The notes under the pieces are model-generated. The model ran no database searches. It was not told where the DNA came from and worked only from the letters and a program-made list of their open reading frames with translations. Positions 1-8,592 of a stretch of 64,000 nucleotides of DNA are shown in pieces (the first letter of the stretch is position 1; each line of letters opens with the position of its first letter). The DNA lies in NCBI GenBank assembly GCA_037444855.1, contig JBBILO010000003.1, forward strand, positions 1-64,000, in the 5' to 3' direction. The DNA is from JBBILO01 sp037444855 (lineage in GTDB: Bacteria; Patescibacteriota; Microgenomatia; UBA1406; GWC2-37-13). A program made the translations under genes and the position numbers.

Positions 1-1520
1 CCAGATTTTTTTGCTCCATAAAATAAATTTGAATCATCAATAAAAACACCAACTTTAATTTTCTTAAAAGAATTATTATCAAGAGAAGAATAACTAATCC
101 CCTTTTTCGCACAACTTTCACAATAAACCATCGGTATCGGTTCACCCCAATATCGTTGTCTCGAAAAAATCCAATCGCGAAGTTTATAAGTCACCTTTCT
201 TCGTCCTAAACCTAATTTTTCAAGTTTTTCGGTAATTTTTTTTATCGCTTCTTCCGATGTCAACCCATCAAACTCACCCGAGTTAACTAAAATTCCGTAT
301 TCGGTAAATGCTTTTTTAAGATTTTTTTTTGTTTTAAAAATTTGGTCATTTGTATTTTGAATTTGTTTAGAGTTTAGGATTTCGAATTTCGGATTTATCA
401 CTCTTTTAATTGGTAAATCATTTTTTTTTGCAAAATCAAAATCTCTCTCATCATGAGCCGGCACGACCATTACCGCTCCCTCACCATACCAACCAACAAC
501 ATAATCAGCCACCCAAACTGGAATTTTTTCGTTTGTTAAGGGATGCAAAACATACACGCCTGTAAAAACACCAGTTTTTTCTTTAGCTAAATCCGTCCGT
601 GCTAAATCTAACTTTCTTTTTGCTTCCTCAACATATTTTTTTATCTCTTCCAATTTGGAATTTGGAGTTTGAAATTTGGAATCTAATATCTCCTCAATCA
701 ACCAATGTTCTGGAGCAACAACCACAGCAGTGACACCAAACAACGTATCAGCTCGGGTGGTAAAAACATCAATTGTTTTATTTTTTAAATGTTCAACATT
801 TGATGACTCAATTTTAAATTTTATCTCCGTACCCTCTGATCTGCCAATCCAGTTCCTCTGCATCTCTAAAATCCCCTCTGACCAATCAAGTCTTTCTAAA
901 TCAGAAAGTAAACGATCGGCATATTTGGTAATGGCAAAAACCCATTGAGGCAAAGTTTTTCTCGTAATTGATTTTTGACACCGTTCATGTGTCCCATCGG
1001 GTAAAACTTCTTCTTCAGCTAGTCCCGTCTTGCAAAAAGGACAGTAGTAAACTGGTATTTCTTTTTTGTACAAAAGACCCATTTTAAAAAACTGAATAAA
1101 TAACCATTGGGTCCATTTGTAATACTCTGGATCGATGGTCGAAAACTCGCTTTGCCAATCATAAGAAAAACCAAGCATCTTCATCTGACGTTTAAAATTT
1201 TCAATATTTTTTGGCACCATCTCCATCGGGTTTTTTTTCGCTTTAATGGCGGCATTTTCAGCCGGCAGTCCAAAAGCATCCCAGCCCATCGGATGAAGCA
1301 CTTGATAATCATTCATTCGAAAAAATCTCGCCATAACATCAGTCCCGGTATAAAGACGGACGTGACCAACATGAAGACCGTCACCCGAAGGATAAGGAAA
1401 CATAGAAAGAACGTATTGTTTTTTCCCCTTCTCTACTCTCTCGGGTGTTTGATAGATCTTTTCTCCCTCCCACACCTTCGTCCATTTTTCCTCAAAACTT
1501 TTTGGCTGATATTTTGACAT
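1..1520 (-). CDS. leuS: Leucyl-tRNA synthetase, partial, with NYN-like insertion
   Basis: Charges tRNA-Leu in the cytoplasm. The reverse strand reads MSKYQPKSFEEKW from 1520, with the class I motif HVGH (in PYPSGDGLHVGHVRLY), an editing-domain region, and RDWIFSRQRYWGEPIPMVYC near residue 470. After the first zinc-ribbon pair (CESC) the frame does not continue as normal LeuRS. It runs KKIKVGVFIDDSNLFYGAKK, which looks like the start of a NYN/DUF88 (PIN-like) nuclease domain, and then leaves the window. Two stretches near 350-405 and 650-690 encode asparagine/lysine-rich loops made of the local quasi-repeat. A TAAAAT box (1530-1535) lies 9 nt before the ATG. The LeuRS call is very firm; NYN rests on about 20 residues. 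The C-terminus is outside the window. Confidence 0.95.
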   Translation of the reverse strand, partial: MSKYQPKSFEEKWTKVWEGEKIYQTPERVEKGKKQYVLSMFPYPSGDGLHVGHVRLYTGTDVMARFFRMNDYQVLHPMGWDAFGLPAENAAIKAKKNPMEMVPKNIENFKRQMKMLGFSYDWQSEFSTIDPEYYKWTQWLFIQFFKMGLLYKKEIPVYYCPFCKTGLAEEEVLPDGTHERCQKSITRKTLPQWVFAITKYADRLLSDLERLDWSEGILEMQRNWIGRSEGTEIKFKIESSNVEHLKNKTIDVFTTRADTLFGVTAVVVAPEHWLIEEILDSKFQTPNSKLEEIKKYVEEAKRKLDLARTDLAKEKTGVFTGVYVLHPLTNEKIPVWVADYVVGWYGEGAVMVVPAHDERDFDFAKKNDLPIKRVINPKFEILNSKQIQNTNDQIFKTKKNLKKAFTEYGILVNSGEFDGLTSEEAIKKITEKLEKLGLGRRKVTYKLRDWIFSRQRYWGEPIPMVYCESCAKKGISYSSLDNNSFKKIKVGVFIDDSNLFYGAKKS

Positions 1521-1555
1521 ACAAACCAAATTTTATCTAAAAATTTTCTTCTTGA

Positions 1556-1840
1556 CAAGAAGAAGTAAACTTTTTTCATACGGACGAAGAAGGCAAAGCT
1601 CCTTCAAATACTCAAGATTTCCAAGAAAAAAGCAAGGCATCGAGTTTGGTTGAAAATTTACCTTCTATAAAAGTATTAACTACTGAACAAGTGAAAGATT
1701 ATTCCGATAAGTTGGGTATTTTTGCACCACTACTTCATCAAGTTATTGACAAAATACAAAATCTGTTCCGAGATAGAAATAGCCAATTACAATCTTTTTT
1801 TGGCATGGCGGAAATAATTTTTGCTATAATATCTGTCTAA
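1556..1840 (+). pseudogene. Decayed ORF, unrecognised
   Basis: The frame is open from a TGA at 1553 to a TAA at 1840 but has no ATG; the first usable start is TTG at 1646. It reads like real protein (PSIKVLTTEQVKDYSDKLGI, then LLHQVIDKIQNLFRDRN). The following 300 bases carry similar protein-like stretches broken by stops. A TTGACAAGAAGAAG word just upstream (1552) recurs before the decayed ORF at 2893, and the encoded segments resemble each other, so the two may be dead paralogues. No family recognised. Confidence 0.4.
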
Positions 1841-2219
1841 CAATCAAAAGAAAAGAAATTGCTGGACAATTATAGCATAAAATAGCTGTCCGCGCCTTAG
1901 AAAAAGATGGATCAACAAGGGTTTTATCTCATAATAAGGATGTTTTCAACGATCTCTTTATTTGATTGATATATTCAATGGTCCCAACATATATTCATAG
2001 ATTACTGAAAATGCAGGTTTTTAATCATAAGGAGTGACAACAATTTGCTCAAAAATATGAAAATTCGTTAGATATCGAAATAATATCACTTATTATGAGA
2101 AAATCTTCTTCGGATACATCTTCAGCCCCAACTATACCTGAACCAATCGCTACTTAATTAAACGACTACTTAAAAAGAGTGCCCTGTTTATGTTTAAAAA
2201 ATATCAATAATTTTATTTA

Positions 2220-2795
2220 TTTTTCTTTAAGAGAAAACTAACGAGATTTAAAAGCTCTTTTTTTTAACAAACTAACAACCTCTCTTTGAGAAACTGGTAA
2301 AAATTTACCAAGTTCTTTTTTTAATTTGTTTTCTGATGAATTTCGAAAGTGAAGTAAAGATAGTCTAACAAGGCTTTTCCGGCTCGGCAATGATAAATTT
2401 ATCTTTTTTTTCAGATCCCCATTATAAATCATTTTTAATTTTTGAGAAAGAAAATTCTTTGTTATCGACAATGATTTTTCTTGCTTTTTTAATTGAAATC
2501 GAAGTTATTTGATAAGGAAACCTGTTATAATGCCATAAAGAGACAACGCCGACTCTAAAGAAATATATGACGGGTAATAAAGAAAATTAGCTATTAAAAA
2601 ATCATCCGGTTGGTTAAAATAAAATAATATTTGCCTTTGATAAGTTTTTTAATAATCTTTTTTTTCCAACCGCTGAATTTTTTTGTAAAGAGTGTTTTCA
2701 TTTTTTATATTAAAAATATGAGCAAAATAATCCAAAGTAAAAAGGGAGATTTCTTTTTGTTTTAAAATATGAATTATTTTGGGTAAATTATACAA
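2220..2795 (-). pseudogene. AbiEi-type antitoxin remnant
   Basis: Read on the minus strand from a TTG at 2795, the stitched frames give an N-terminal winged-helix-like part (KIIHILKQKEISLFTLDYF), then YYPSYISLESALSLYGII, FPYQITSISIKKARKI and FIIAEPEKALLDYLYF. That order is the known AbiEi/type IV antitoxin signature (YPSYISLESAL, TS..TKK.R, PEKALLD). The gene is dead: several in-frame stops (for example after KKDY and after KND) and a frameshift inside AEPEKALLD near 2365. No intact AbiEii-like nucleotidyltransferase partner lies beside it. A consensus promoter remains just upstream. Confidence 0.7.
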
Positions 2796-2811
2796 TTCTA
2801 TAAATAGGACA

Positions 2812-2840
2812 ATTATATAACGTTTTTATAATTATGTCAA
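2812..2840 (-). promoter_or_regulatory. Consensus sigma70-type promoter of the dead antitoxin gene
   Basis: On the minus strand TTGACA (2835-2840) is followed after 17 nt by TATAAT (2812-2817). Both hexamers are perfect. The predicted start falls about 10 nt before the TTG of the AbiEi-like remnant. Confidence 0.65.
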
Positions 2841-2892
2841 TCTCAAAAAATTCCTCTTGACAAGAAGAAGAAGTAGTGGCTGAATAAATTTT

Positions 2893-3176
2893 ATGAGTGA
2901 AGAAGAAAAAAACCTCCAACAGGTATTACTTTACCTCCCGAAAAATTTTCAAGAGAGAAAATAGATTACCCACCTATAAATTTTTTGCCACCTGAATTGA
3001 AAAAACCTGAAATAGCAGATTATTTAAAACGAATATGGACGACACTATTTGGAGATCGCAGCCCTGATGTTCAAAGAGATTCGTGAATGAGTTTGGAGCT
3101 TGCTGGAAGATTTTTGTTTGGATGGCGTCAAGCAATAGATCGTAAAAAACTAGAAAAAGCAACACAACAAACATAA
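2893..3176 (+). pseudogene. Decayed ORF, unrecognised
   Basis: Starts as MSEEEKN at 2893 and soon meets a stop. Other frames carry protein-like text (PPELKKPEIADYLKRIWTTL and FGDRSPDVQRDS) interrupted by TGA. Comparable broken text continues to about 3620. It resembles the remnant at 1556-1840. No family recognised. Confidence 0.35.
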
Positions 3177-3659
3177 ATCCAAATCCAAAACTGGCTCAAT
3201 TAATCAAAAGAATGCTTGGTGTACCAAAAGAATTTTCATTACCGAACATGTCTCCATAACGAAAAATGATTAGAATATTGAAAAATTATGATCTCTCTTT
3301 GGTTTTTTTGCCATAATCCTCCCAAACGAAAGTGAAGAAAAAGAACATTGGAAGAAATCGGAAAATTAAATCCGAAACAAGCTCAAAACACTCTCAACAC
3401 TCCTTAGGTTTTTATAGAACTTCTTATCTTATCCAATATATTGGAGATGCTCTTAATTTCAAAATCAAGGAAAAACTTAAAAAAATAGATTTACCATAAA
3501 AAATTAATGTTTTTAAAGTTAAAAATGGAAATATCTCAAGAAATTCCAGTTCCCTCACTGCGTCAAGAAATAAAAAATGTTTACTCGTTATTTTGGTTTG
3601 GAATCCTGACGTAATGGTAAAAATAATCATTTTTTTTAAAAAAACTATTCCTCAGTTAC

Positions 3660-4060
3660 TCCCGCTACCGGATGATGCAGATTGGTTGTTAAACAATCGA
3701 TCGCAATCTTTTTCCGCTTAATAATTCAAACAACTTTTTTCCATTATCATTTCCTGGAATTGAACTAGCATATTGTATATATGATATTTTCGGAAAGTCG
3801 CCGGAAAAATCTACTTTGATTAGGCCACCAAGAGCTTCTTGATTGACATCATTAAAAACCATTCGTTTATGCCCAAAACTAGAAAACGGAGCAACAATTA
3901 TTTTATCGCCGACGACAACATACTTTAAGTCAACACTACTTTCTTAACTATTTTCTAGATAAATTTGTATTATTTGATTAGCAAAATAAGTCGCGCTGAA
4001 GGATGATTTGATAGAGTTCTTTCTATCGCTGCATTGAAAGAAACAACTAATGAATTCTTC
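3660..4060 (-). pseudogene. Decayed ORF, unrecognised
   Basis: The minus strand contains clear coding text such as VVVGDKIIVAPFSSFGHKRM and IKVDFSGDFPKISYIQYASS, split by frameshifts and stops from the upstream piece FNAAIERTLSNHPSARLILL. A family could not be assigned. It belongs to the 1.55-4.8 kb graveyard. Confidence 0.4.
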
Positions 4061-4073
4061 CCAATAAAGCTTT

Positions 4074-4800
4074 TTATTTCTTGATATCTTTCAACGAATA
4101 TCTAAACTCGCTGAGAAAGGGGTTTTTATATTCATCCATCTCCAATCCTCTCTCTAAATCATTAATCGTTTCATACAAATTGGCGAACGTATCACAGACT
4201 TTAACCAAAAGAGGAATTTTTTCTCCCTTCTCCCATAGATCAACCGCTCTTTGAAAATCTTCACTTTTTCTTTGTTGGTAATCTTTAGCGGTTAATCTCG
4301 GTGTTAAAACGTCGATAATTATTAATAATCTTTGACGCCAACCTAAGCCCATATCATTAAATAATTCATCGATTTGAGCAGTGAATTGATTTTTATAACG
4401 AGCAATTTTTTTCTCATCTTTTCCAAATTTAATCTCAATCGCATCACGAAAAAGAAGAGTAGTGATAAAAAGATCAAAATCCTCTTCGTTTATCAAACCA
4501 GCGGCGACTAACTCATCAAAATGAATCTCGCTAATCATTGCTGTTTTTAGAATATGACGCAGGAACAAACTGGCGTTAACCTTTCGTCTTTCATGATTAT
4601 AATATTGCGTTAAAATTGGAAACAATTTTTTAACTATTGGAAAAAAGCGTGGAGAAAGTTGCTCAAATTCTTGCCCTAGAATAATTTAAATCGAATAGAT
4701 CACTATAGTTTATTCCTCCTTTTAATACATAGTCTAACCAAGTAATTATTTTTTATTGAGTAAGATGACGCAAATAATCAACCGTCTTAGAAAGTCTTTT
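4074..4800 (-). pseudogene. HD-domain phosphohydrolase-like remnant
   Basis: The last 183 codons are open (from a TTG at 4625). They resemble the helical HD family: LLFRDAIE sits where HD hydrolases have LLHDxxE, and LLVKVCDTFANLYETIND resembles the late xxKxxDxxxN helix. The His of the HD motif is replaced by Arg. Upstream, protein-like text continues past TAA stops (GQEFEQLSPRFFPIVKKLFP, and in another frame KRLSKTVDYLRHLTQ), so the 5' part is frameshifted. Probably a pseudogene; a divergent intact short protein is possible. Confidence 0.5.
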
Positions 4801-4803
4801 TCC

Positions 4804-5856
4804 CTATACTAATTTACTCACTCCAAATCTCTTTAATAATTTTATCGCCCTATCTTTCATTTTTGCACTAACTTCAACCACAATCGCTCCATATTGCCAA
4901 TGACCATAGATGACTAAACATTTCAGAGGAGAAAAAATAATTGCCGGTAAGACTAAAAGATCTTCCTCGCCTTCAACAAAAACCTTCTGAAATCTTTTTT
5001 TTGTTAAAAATTCTTTAACAGCTTTTTGGATTGTTCTAATAGTTTTTTCACTTAACGTTGATTGTGAATTACTCACTTGGAAATGGAAATCGTGATTGAT
5101 AAATTTTTTTATCTCCTCATCAATTGCCTTTTTTCTTGAATGAAAATCAACGATAGTGATTGATGGAACAAGATTGTTTTTGATTAATGAATAAGAAACA
5201 ATGTCGCCGACACTGATTAAAATTTTTGGTTGATATTTTTTGATATAGTTAACTAAATCGGTGCCGACTTTTAAAATATCACCTTCCCTCCCGGGAAAAA
5301 CTTCTCCTAATGGTTTTCTTAATTTTTCTTTCAATTCTTTGGGTAAATAAATTATTTCTTGATTTTTAAAAAGATCGAATGTTTCTTCCCAGTAATTTTC
5401 TCCCAGTTGATTGATCTCTCCTCGTCTAATTCGTTCAGAAGAAATAATTCGTTCATCGATCCCTCTTAATAAGGGTACTTCTAGTAATTTTAATGGTGGT
5501 AAATTTCTTTTTTTGCGAATTTGATTAATCATTAAAGCGGCTTTTTTTGTTCTCCTAGTAATAACAATAGCTTCGATATGTTTTTGATTAATTGAAGGTC
5601 CAAAATTATCCTTCAAAGGAATGATTTCCGCTCTTTTTAAACGATCTCTTTGAGAAAGATAATTCAATAAATTTTTTTTTCTTTCTTGAAAGGTTTGAAT
5701 CGCCCACGAATAAGGCTTATTTTTTATTAAACTCTTGGTAGTCAAACCAATGACTACTTTTTCTGCATTAAGAAAAGCCGTTTCCAAAAAGACCAAATGT
5801 CCATAATGAAAATGGTCAAAAGTCCCCCCTATCGCTATTTTTTTAAATTGGTTCAT
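4804..5856 (-). CDS. Archaeal-type PPAT fused to GTP-dependent dephospho-CoA kinase
   Basis: Predicted to carry out the last two steps of coenzyme A synthesis. Residues 1-150 are an archaeal-type phosphopantetheine adenylyltransferase: GGTFDHFHYGHLVFLETA holds the nucleotidyltransferase HxGH, and ISSERIRRGE matches the ISSTxIR region. Residues about 170-350 match DUF359, the archaeal GTP-dependent dephospho-CoA kinase: VGDIVSYSLI, ITIVDFHSRKK, FVEGEEDLLVLPAII. Both halves are usually separate archaeal genes. A TAAAAT box lies exactly 6 nt before the ATG, so the mRNA is probably leaderless. An acetyl-CoA synthetase lies 2.7 kb away. Confidence 0.88.
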   Translation of the reverse strand: MNQFKKIAIGGTFDHFHYGHLVFLETAFLNAEKVVIGLTTKSLIKNKPYSWAIQTFQERKKNLLNYLSQRDRLKRAEIIPLKDNFGPSINQKHIEAIVITRRTKKAALMINQIRKKRNLPPLKLLEVPLLRGIDERIISSERIRRGEINQLGENYWEETFDLFKNQEIIYLPKELKEKLRKPLGEVFPGREGDILKVGTDLVNYIKKYQPKILISVGDIVSYSLIKNNLVPSITIVDFHSRKKAIDEEIKKFINHDFHFQVSNSQSTLSEKTIRTIQKAVKEFLTKKRFQKVFVEGEEDLLVLPAIIFSPLKCLVIYGHWQYGAIVVEVSAKMKDRAIKLLKRFGVSKLV

Positions 5857-5890
5857 TAACTTATTTTATCAAGAAAACCAATCCTTTCTT

Positions 5891-6172
5891 TTATCGACGA
5901 TTAAATTCTCGTCTTGGGCGATCGATTTGTGGTCTAGCTTCGGAAACAATCATTTTTCTGCCTTTAAAATCTTGAGCATTAAGGATTTCGATTGCTTTTT
6001 GAGCCGCTTCTTCAGTCGCCATCTCAACAAAACCAAAACCTTTTGAGCGACCGCTGTCACGAAAACGGATAATAGTTGCTGAAACAACCTCACCCACTTG
6101 AGAAAAATGATTTTTTAAATCATCTTCGTTCACCTCATATAAAAGATTACCCACGTAAAGCTTTTTATTCAT
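5891..6172 (-). CDS. RRM-type RNA-binding protein
   Basis: A 93-residue single RRM domain: KLYVGNL is RNP2 and KGFGFVEM is RNP1, followed by a short Arg-rich tail. Such small bacterial RRM proteins bind single-stranded RNA and are often cold-responsive. Unlike most nearby genes it has a strong Shine-Dalgarno (AAAGGGGGTG at 6186-6195) and an 80-90 nt leader with a hairpin, so expression may be regulated at the RNA level. Confidence 0.92.
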   Translation of the reverse strand: MNKKLYVGNLLYEVNEDDLKNHFSQVGEVVSATIIRFRDSGRSKGFGFVEMATEEAAQKAIEILNAQDFKGRKMIVSEARPQIDRPRREFNRR

Positions 6173-6218
6173 GAGAAGTTTTTTTCACCCCCTTTGTTAT
6201 TTTTTGTTAGCAGTTTTT

Positions 6219-6236
6219 TTGATCACGAAAGATCAA
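6219..6236 (-). promoter_or_regulatory. Leader hairpin of the RRM gene
   Basis: TTGATC and GATCAA form a perfect 6-bp stem around a 6-nt loop in the predicted 5' leader, about 25 nt before the strong ribosome-binding site. It could influence translation; this is inference only. Confidence 0.4.
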
Positions 6237-6263
6237 CAACCGCAAAATCATAAAGATAGATTA

Positions 6264-6291
6264 AGTATAACAAAGAAATTGGAAATGTCAA
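6264..6291 (-). promoter_or_regulatory. Promoter of the RRM gene
   Basis: On the minus strand TTGACA (6286-6291) is followed after 16 nt by TATACT (6264-6269). Transcription would begin near 6257, giving a leader of about 85 nt. Confidence 0.65.
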
Positions 6292-6334
6292 ATGAACATT
6301 TGCCAAATCTTTTAGACCGGCGGGGTCTGCGAAA
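6292..6334 (-). terminator. Possible terminator/dispersed hairpin after tyrS
   Basis: After the tyrS stop the minus strand has AGACC-CCGCC-GGTCT followed by AAAAGATTTGG. Related pieces (AGACC.. with ..AGATTTG) occur near 12685 and 52405, so this is also a dispersed repeat. Confidence 0.4.
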
Positions 6335-7486
6335 TCATCTTGTCACCTGAAAACTTTTTACTTTTTCAAGAAGGGCTTTCGCGTCTTGATTTTCTTCAAA
6401 ATGACGGCGTACTGGGTCAAGAAGTTGATTGATTAATTTGGCTAAAGTGATTTTTAAATCCATCGGATGAATCTCTTTGTTGGCAAATTTTCTCTCGAGT
6501 TCTTCAAAAGAGTTGAAAACAACATTGCCACCAAATTTTTCTGGTCGCTCAATCACTACTTCTTTTATCCCCAATCGATCTAAAGCATTAAAAACTAAAT
6601 AGCGATAATACTCTAAAATCGGATTAAATTCAACTACTCCTTCAGGACAATAGGCTTTCATAATCTTTCTTTCAACTTCTTCTTTAGTGTCAGTCATAAA
6701 TATCGCCGACTCCGGCTTGGATTTTGACATTTTTAACTCAATCGTTTTTTGCAATTTAGAATTTTTGTCATTAGATCTCAAATAAACCCCTTTGGGGTTT
6801 GTTTCGCCCTCAGAATCGGAGGGTCGAATTTCGAATTTTTGTAAACCTAAAAGCATATGATGAGAAACAACTACTGGTTTCCAAAATTCCAATCCCGGTC
6901 CAATCTCCCGCGCCAACATATTAACTTTTCGCTGATCCATCCCTAGTTGACAAATTTTTGCTCCAAGATAAAAAATATCCGCTGTTTGCATGCAGGAGTA
7001 AATAATCATTGCTCCAGTTAGTTTATCCAAAGATTCCTCTCGACCCATAATCTCAGCCGTTCGAATAAATCGACGAAGAACGTTGGAGCGGCCAACTCGA
7101 ATGACTAATTTCCAATAATCAGAATCTTTTACCAAATCAGAAGCCCAAACAAACTCCACTTTTGATAAATCCATCCCACTCGCTTTCCAAATTTCAATAA
7201 AATATCGACCAACGGTTTGAATTTTTTCTAGATCACCACCCATTTTATTATTGGCCATCGCATGCCAGTCAGCGACAAGAATTTTAAACTTAATCCCGGC
7301 TTTGGTAATTTTATTGACGTTAATCGCCCGCAAAATCCCCTGGGCTATATGCATCTGACCAGAAGGCTCAAAACCATCATAAGCAATAATCTCTTTTTCT
7401 TTTTCAAGAAGGGATTTTAATTCATCTTCGGTAATAATTTCTTCACCGACCTCTTTGATTAGTTTAAGCTTTTCTTCGAGAATCAT
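6335..7486 (-). CDS. tyrS: Tyrosyl-tRNA synthetase, archaeal/eukaryotic type
   Basis: Charges tRNA-Tyr. IAYDGFEPSGQMHIAQG holds the HIGH-like motif in the form seen in archaeal and eukaryotic enzymes, and KMSKSKPESAIF is the KMSKS loop. No bacterial S4 C-terminal domain is visible in the 383 residues. Just before KMSKS, residues about 222-252 (IRPSDSEGETNPKGVYLRSN) are encoded by the same GAATCGGAGGG element and quasi-repeat seen between genes, an unusual in-frame insertion. TATAAT stands exactly 6 nt before the ATG (leaderless pattern). Confidence 0.93.
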   Translation of the reverse strand: MILEEKLKLIKEVGEEIITEDELKSLLEKEKEIIAYDGFEPSGQMHIAQGILRAINVNKITKAGIKFKILVADWHAMANNKMGGDLEKIQTVGRYFIEIWKASGMDLSKVEFVWASDLVKDSDYWKLVIRVGRSNVLRRFIRTAEIMGREESLDKLTGAMIIYSCMQTADIFYLGAKICQLGMDQRKVNMLAREIGPGLEFWKPVVVSHHMLLGLQKFEIRPSDSEGETNPKGVYLRSNDKNSKLQKTIELKMSKSKPESAIFMTDTKEEVERKIMKAYCPEGVVEFNPILEYYRYLVFNALDRLGIKEVVIERPEKFGGNVVFNSFEELERKFANKEIHPMDLKITLAKLINQLLDPVRRHFEENQDAKALLEKVKSFQVTR

Positions 7487-7506
7487 AAAAATATTATAAC
7501 ATTCCT

Positions 7507-8469
7507 TTATAGATGCAAAAAATCCAAAACTGTTTCCCGATGTTTATCGAATAACTTTCTATCAAAAGGTAACTCGACCTGTTCTCTTGTGTTTTTATAT
7601 TGTTCCTGTGCTTCGTGATATCGCTGTAAAAACCAATAGTACGCTTCTATCAACGGCATTACCATTTCTTGAGGAATCAATCCTAGTGCCGATAAAAATT
7701 TTATCCTTACAAGAGTATTAGACAAACCTGAAAGGTACCGATTTTTTATCTCATTTGCTAAATCTTGATCAGAAAGCAATCCCCTTCTTGTTAACAAATC
7801 TAGTTTTCTTTGAACTGTTCTTAAAAATGCTTGTTTGAAACCAAGTCTTAATAATTTAGGATCATCATTCTCTTCATAATATTGAACTCCTTTTTCAGTA
7901 TCAAAAATTCGTTGATCACGATAAAAACCAGTCTCAATCGCTTTCCGATAAGATTTCAATTGATGTTTCATTTCTTTACCTATCTCTGGTTTTTTCAATT
8001 CTTCTAAGACTTCCAATTTAGCTCGACGATATAACTCTTCATCTCCTAAAAGAAATGCTGAATGAAGAATCCTATCAGGATAAACTGATTTTGGATTACC
8101 GTAAGTGTAAGATAAATAATTATTTGAACCATCTGAAAGTAATTTAATTTCTGGCAAACCGGCATAAATATTTCCTTCAGATAAAGAATGTTGGTTGGTC
8201 GATGATCCTAAAATATCTCTCGTTTTTTGAAGCAAATATTCTACGCTTCCTAATACTATAATTTCTGTTTTTGATTGACAATGTCTTTCTTTTTTGCCAT
8301 CACTTCCTGGTAAAATTAAACAAATACCGGATAATTTTTCTCCTAAAAATGGAGGCAAAGACTCTCTTAATTCTTCTTGATAATTTAAATTGACAGCTAT
8401 CAATAGTCCTCGATATTCAATAGGATTAAGATCGGTAAAAGGATTTAATTTTTTTTCTCTTTCTTTCAT
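7507..8469 (-). CDS. Hypothetical protein, weak nucleotidyltransferase-like motif
   Basis: A 320-residue cytosolic protein with no signal or membrane segment. ILPGSDGKKERHCQSKTEI (about 52-70) resembles the GSxGRxExxxxSDxD motif of GlnD/DUF294-type nucleotidyltransferases, but the second acidic pair is not clear. The middle (ILHSAFLLGDEELYRRAKLE) and the helical C-terminus fit that group loosely. It lies between tyrS and the divergent acs. No firm function. Confidence 0.6.
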   Translation of the reverse strand: MKEREKKLNPFTDLNPIEYRGLLIAVNLNYQEELRESLPPFLGEKLSGICLILPGSDGKKERHCQSKTEIIVLGSVEYLLQKTRDILGSSTNQHSLSEGNIYAGLPEIKLLSDGSNNYLSYTYGNPKSVYPDRILHSAFLLGDEELYRRAKLEVLEELKKPEIGKEMKHQLKSYRKAIETGFYRDQRIFDTEKGVQYYEENDDPKLLRLGFKQAFLRTVQRKLDLLTRRGLLSDQDLANEIKNRYLSGLSNTLVRIKFLSALGLIPQEMVMPLIEAYYWFLQRYHEAQEQYKNTREQVELPFDRKLFDKHRETVLDFLHL

Positions 8470-8580
8470 ATATTATAGGTTATTATTATATAATAAATTT
8501 ATCATTTGGGGTAAAGATTATAATTTCAATTTTGACTTTTGAATTTTAAATCTCTCTTGCTTTCTTCTCTTTTTTTCTTT

Positions 8581-8586
8581 TATAAT
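8581..8586 (+). promoter_or_regulatory. -10 box of acs (leaderless)
   Basis: TATAAT ends exactly 6 nt before the ATG at 8593, so the predicted transcript begins at the start codon. No Shine-Dalgarno is present. This choice of start drops 18 upstream codons of the longer open frame. Confidence 0.65.
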
Positions 8587-8592
8587 GTTTTT

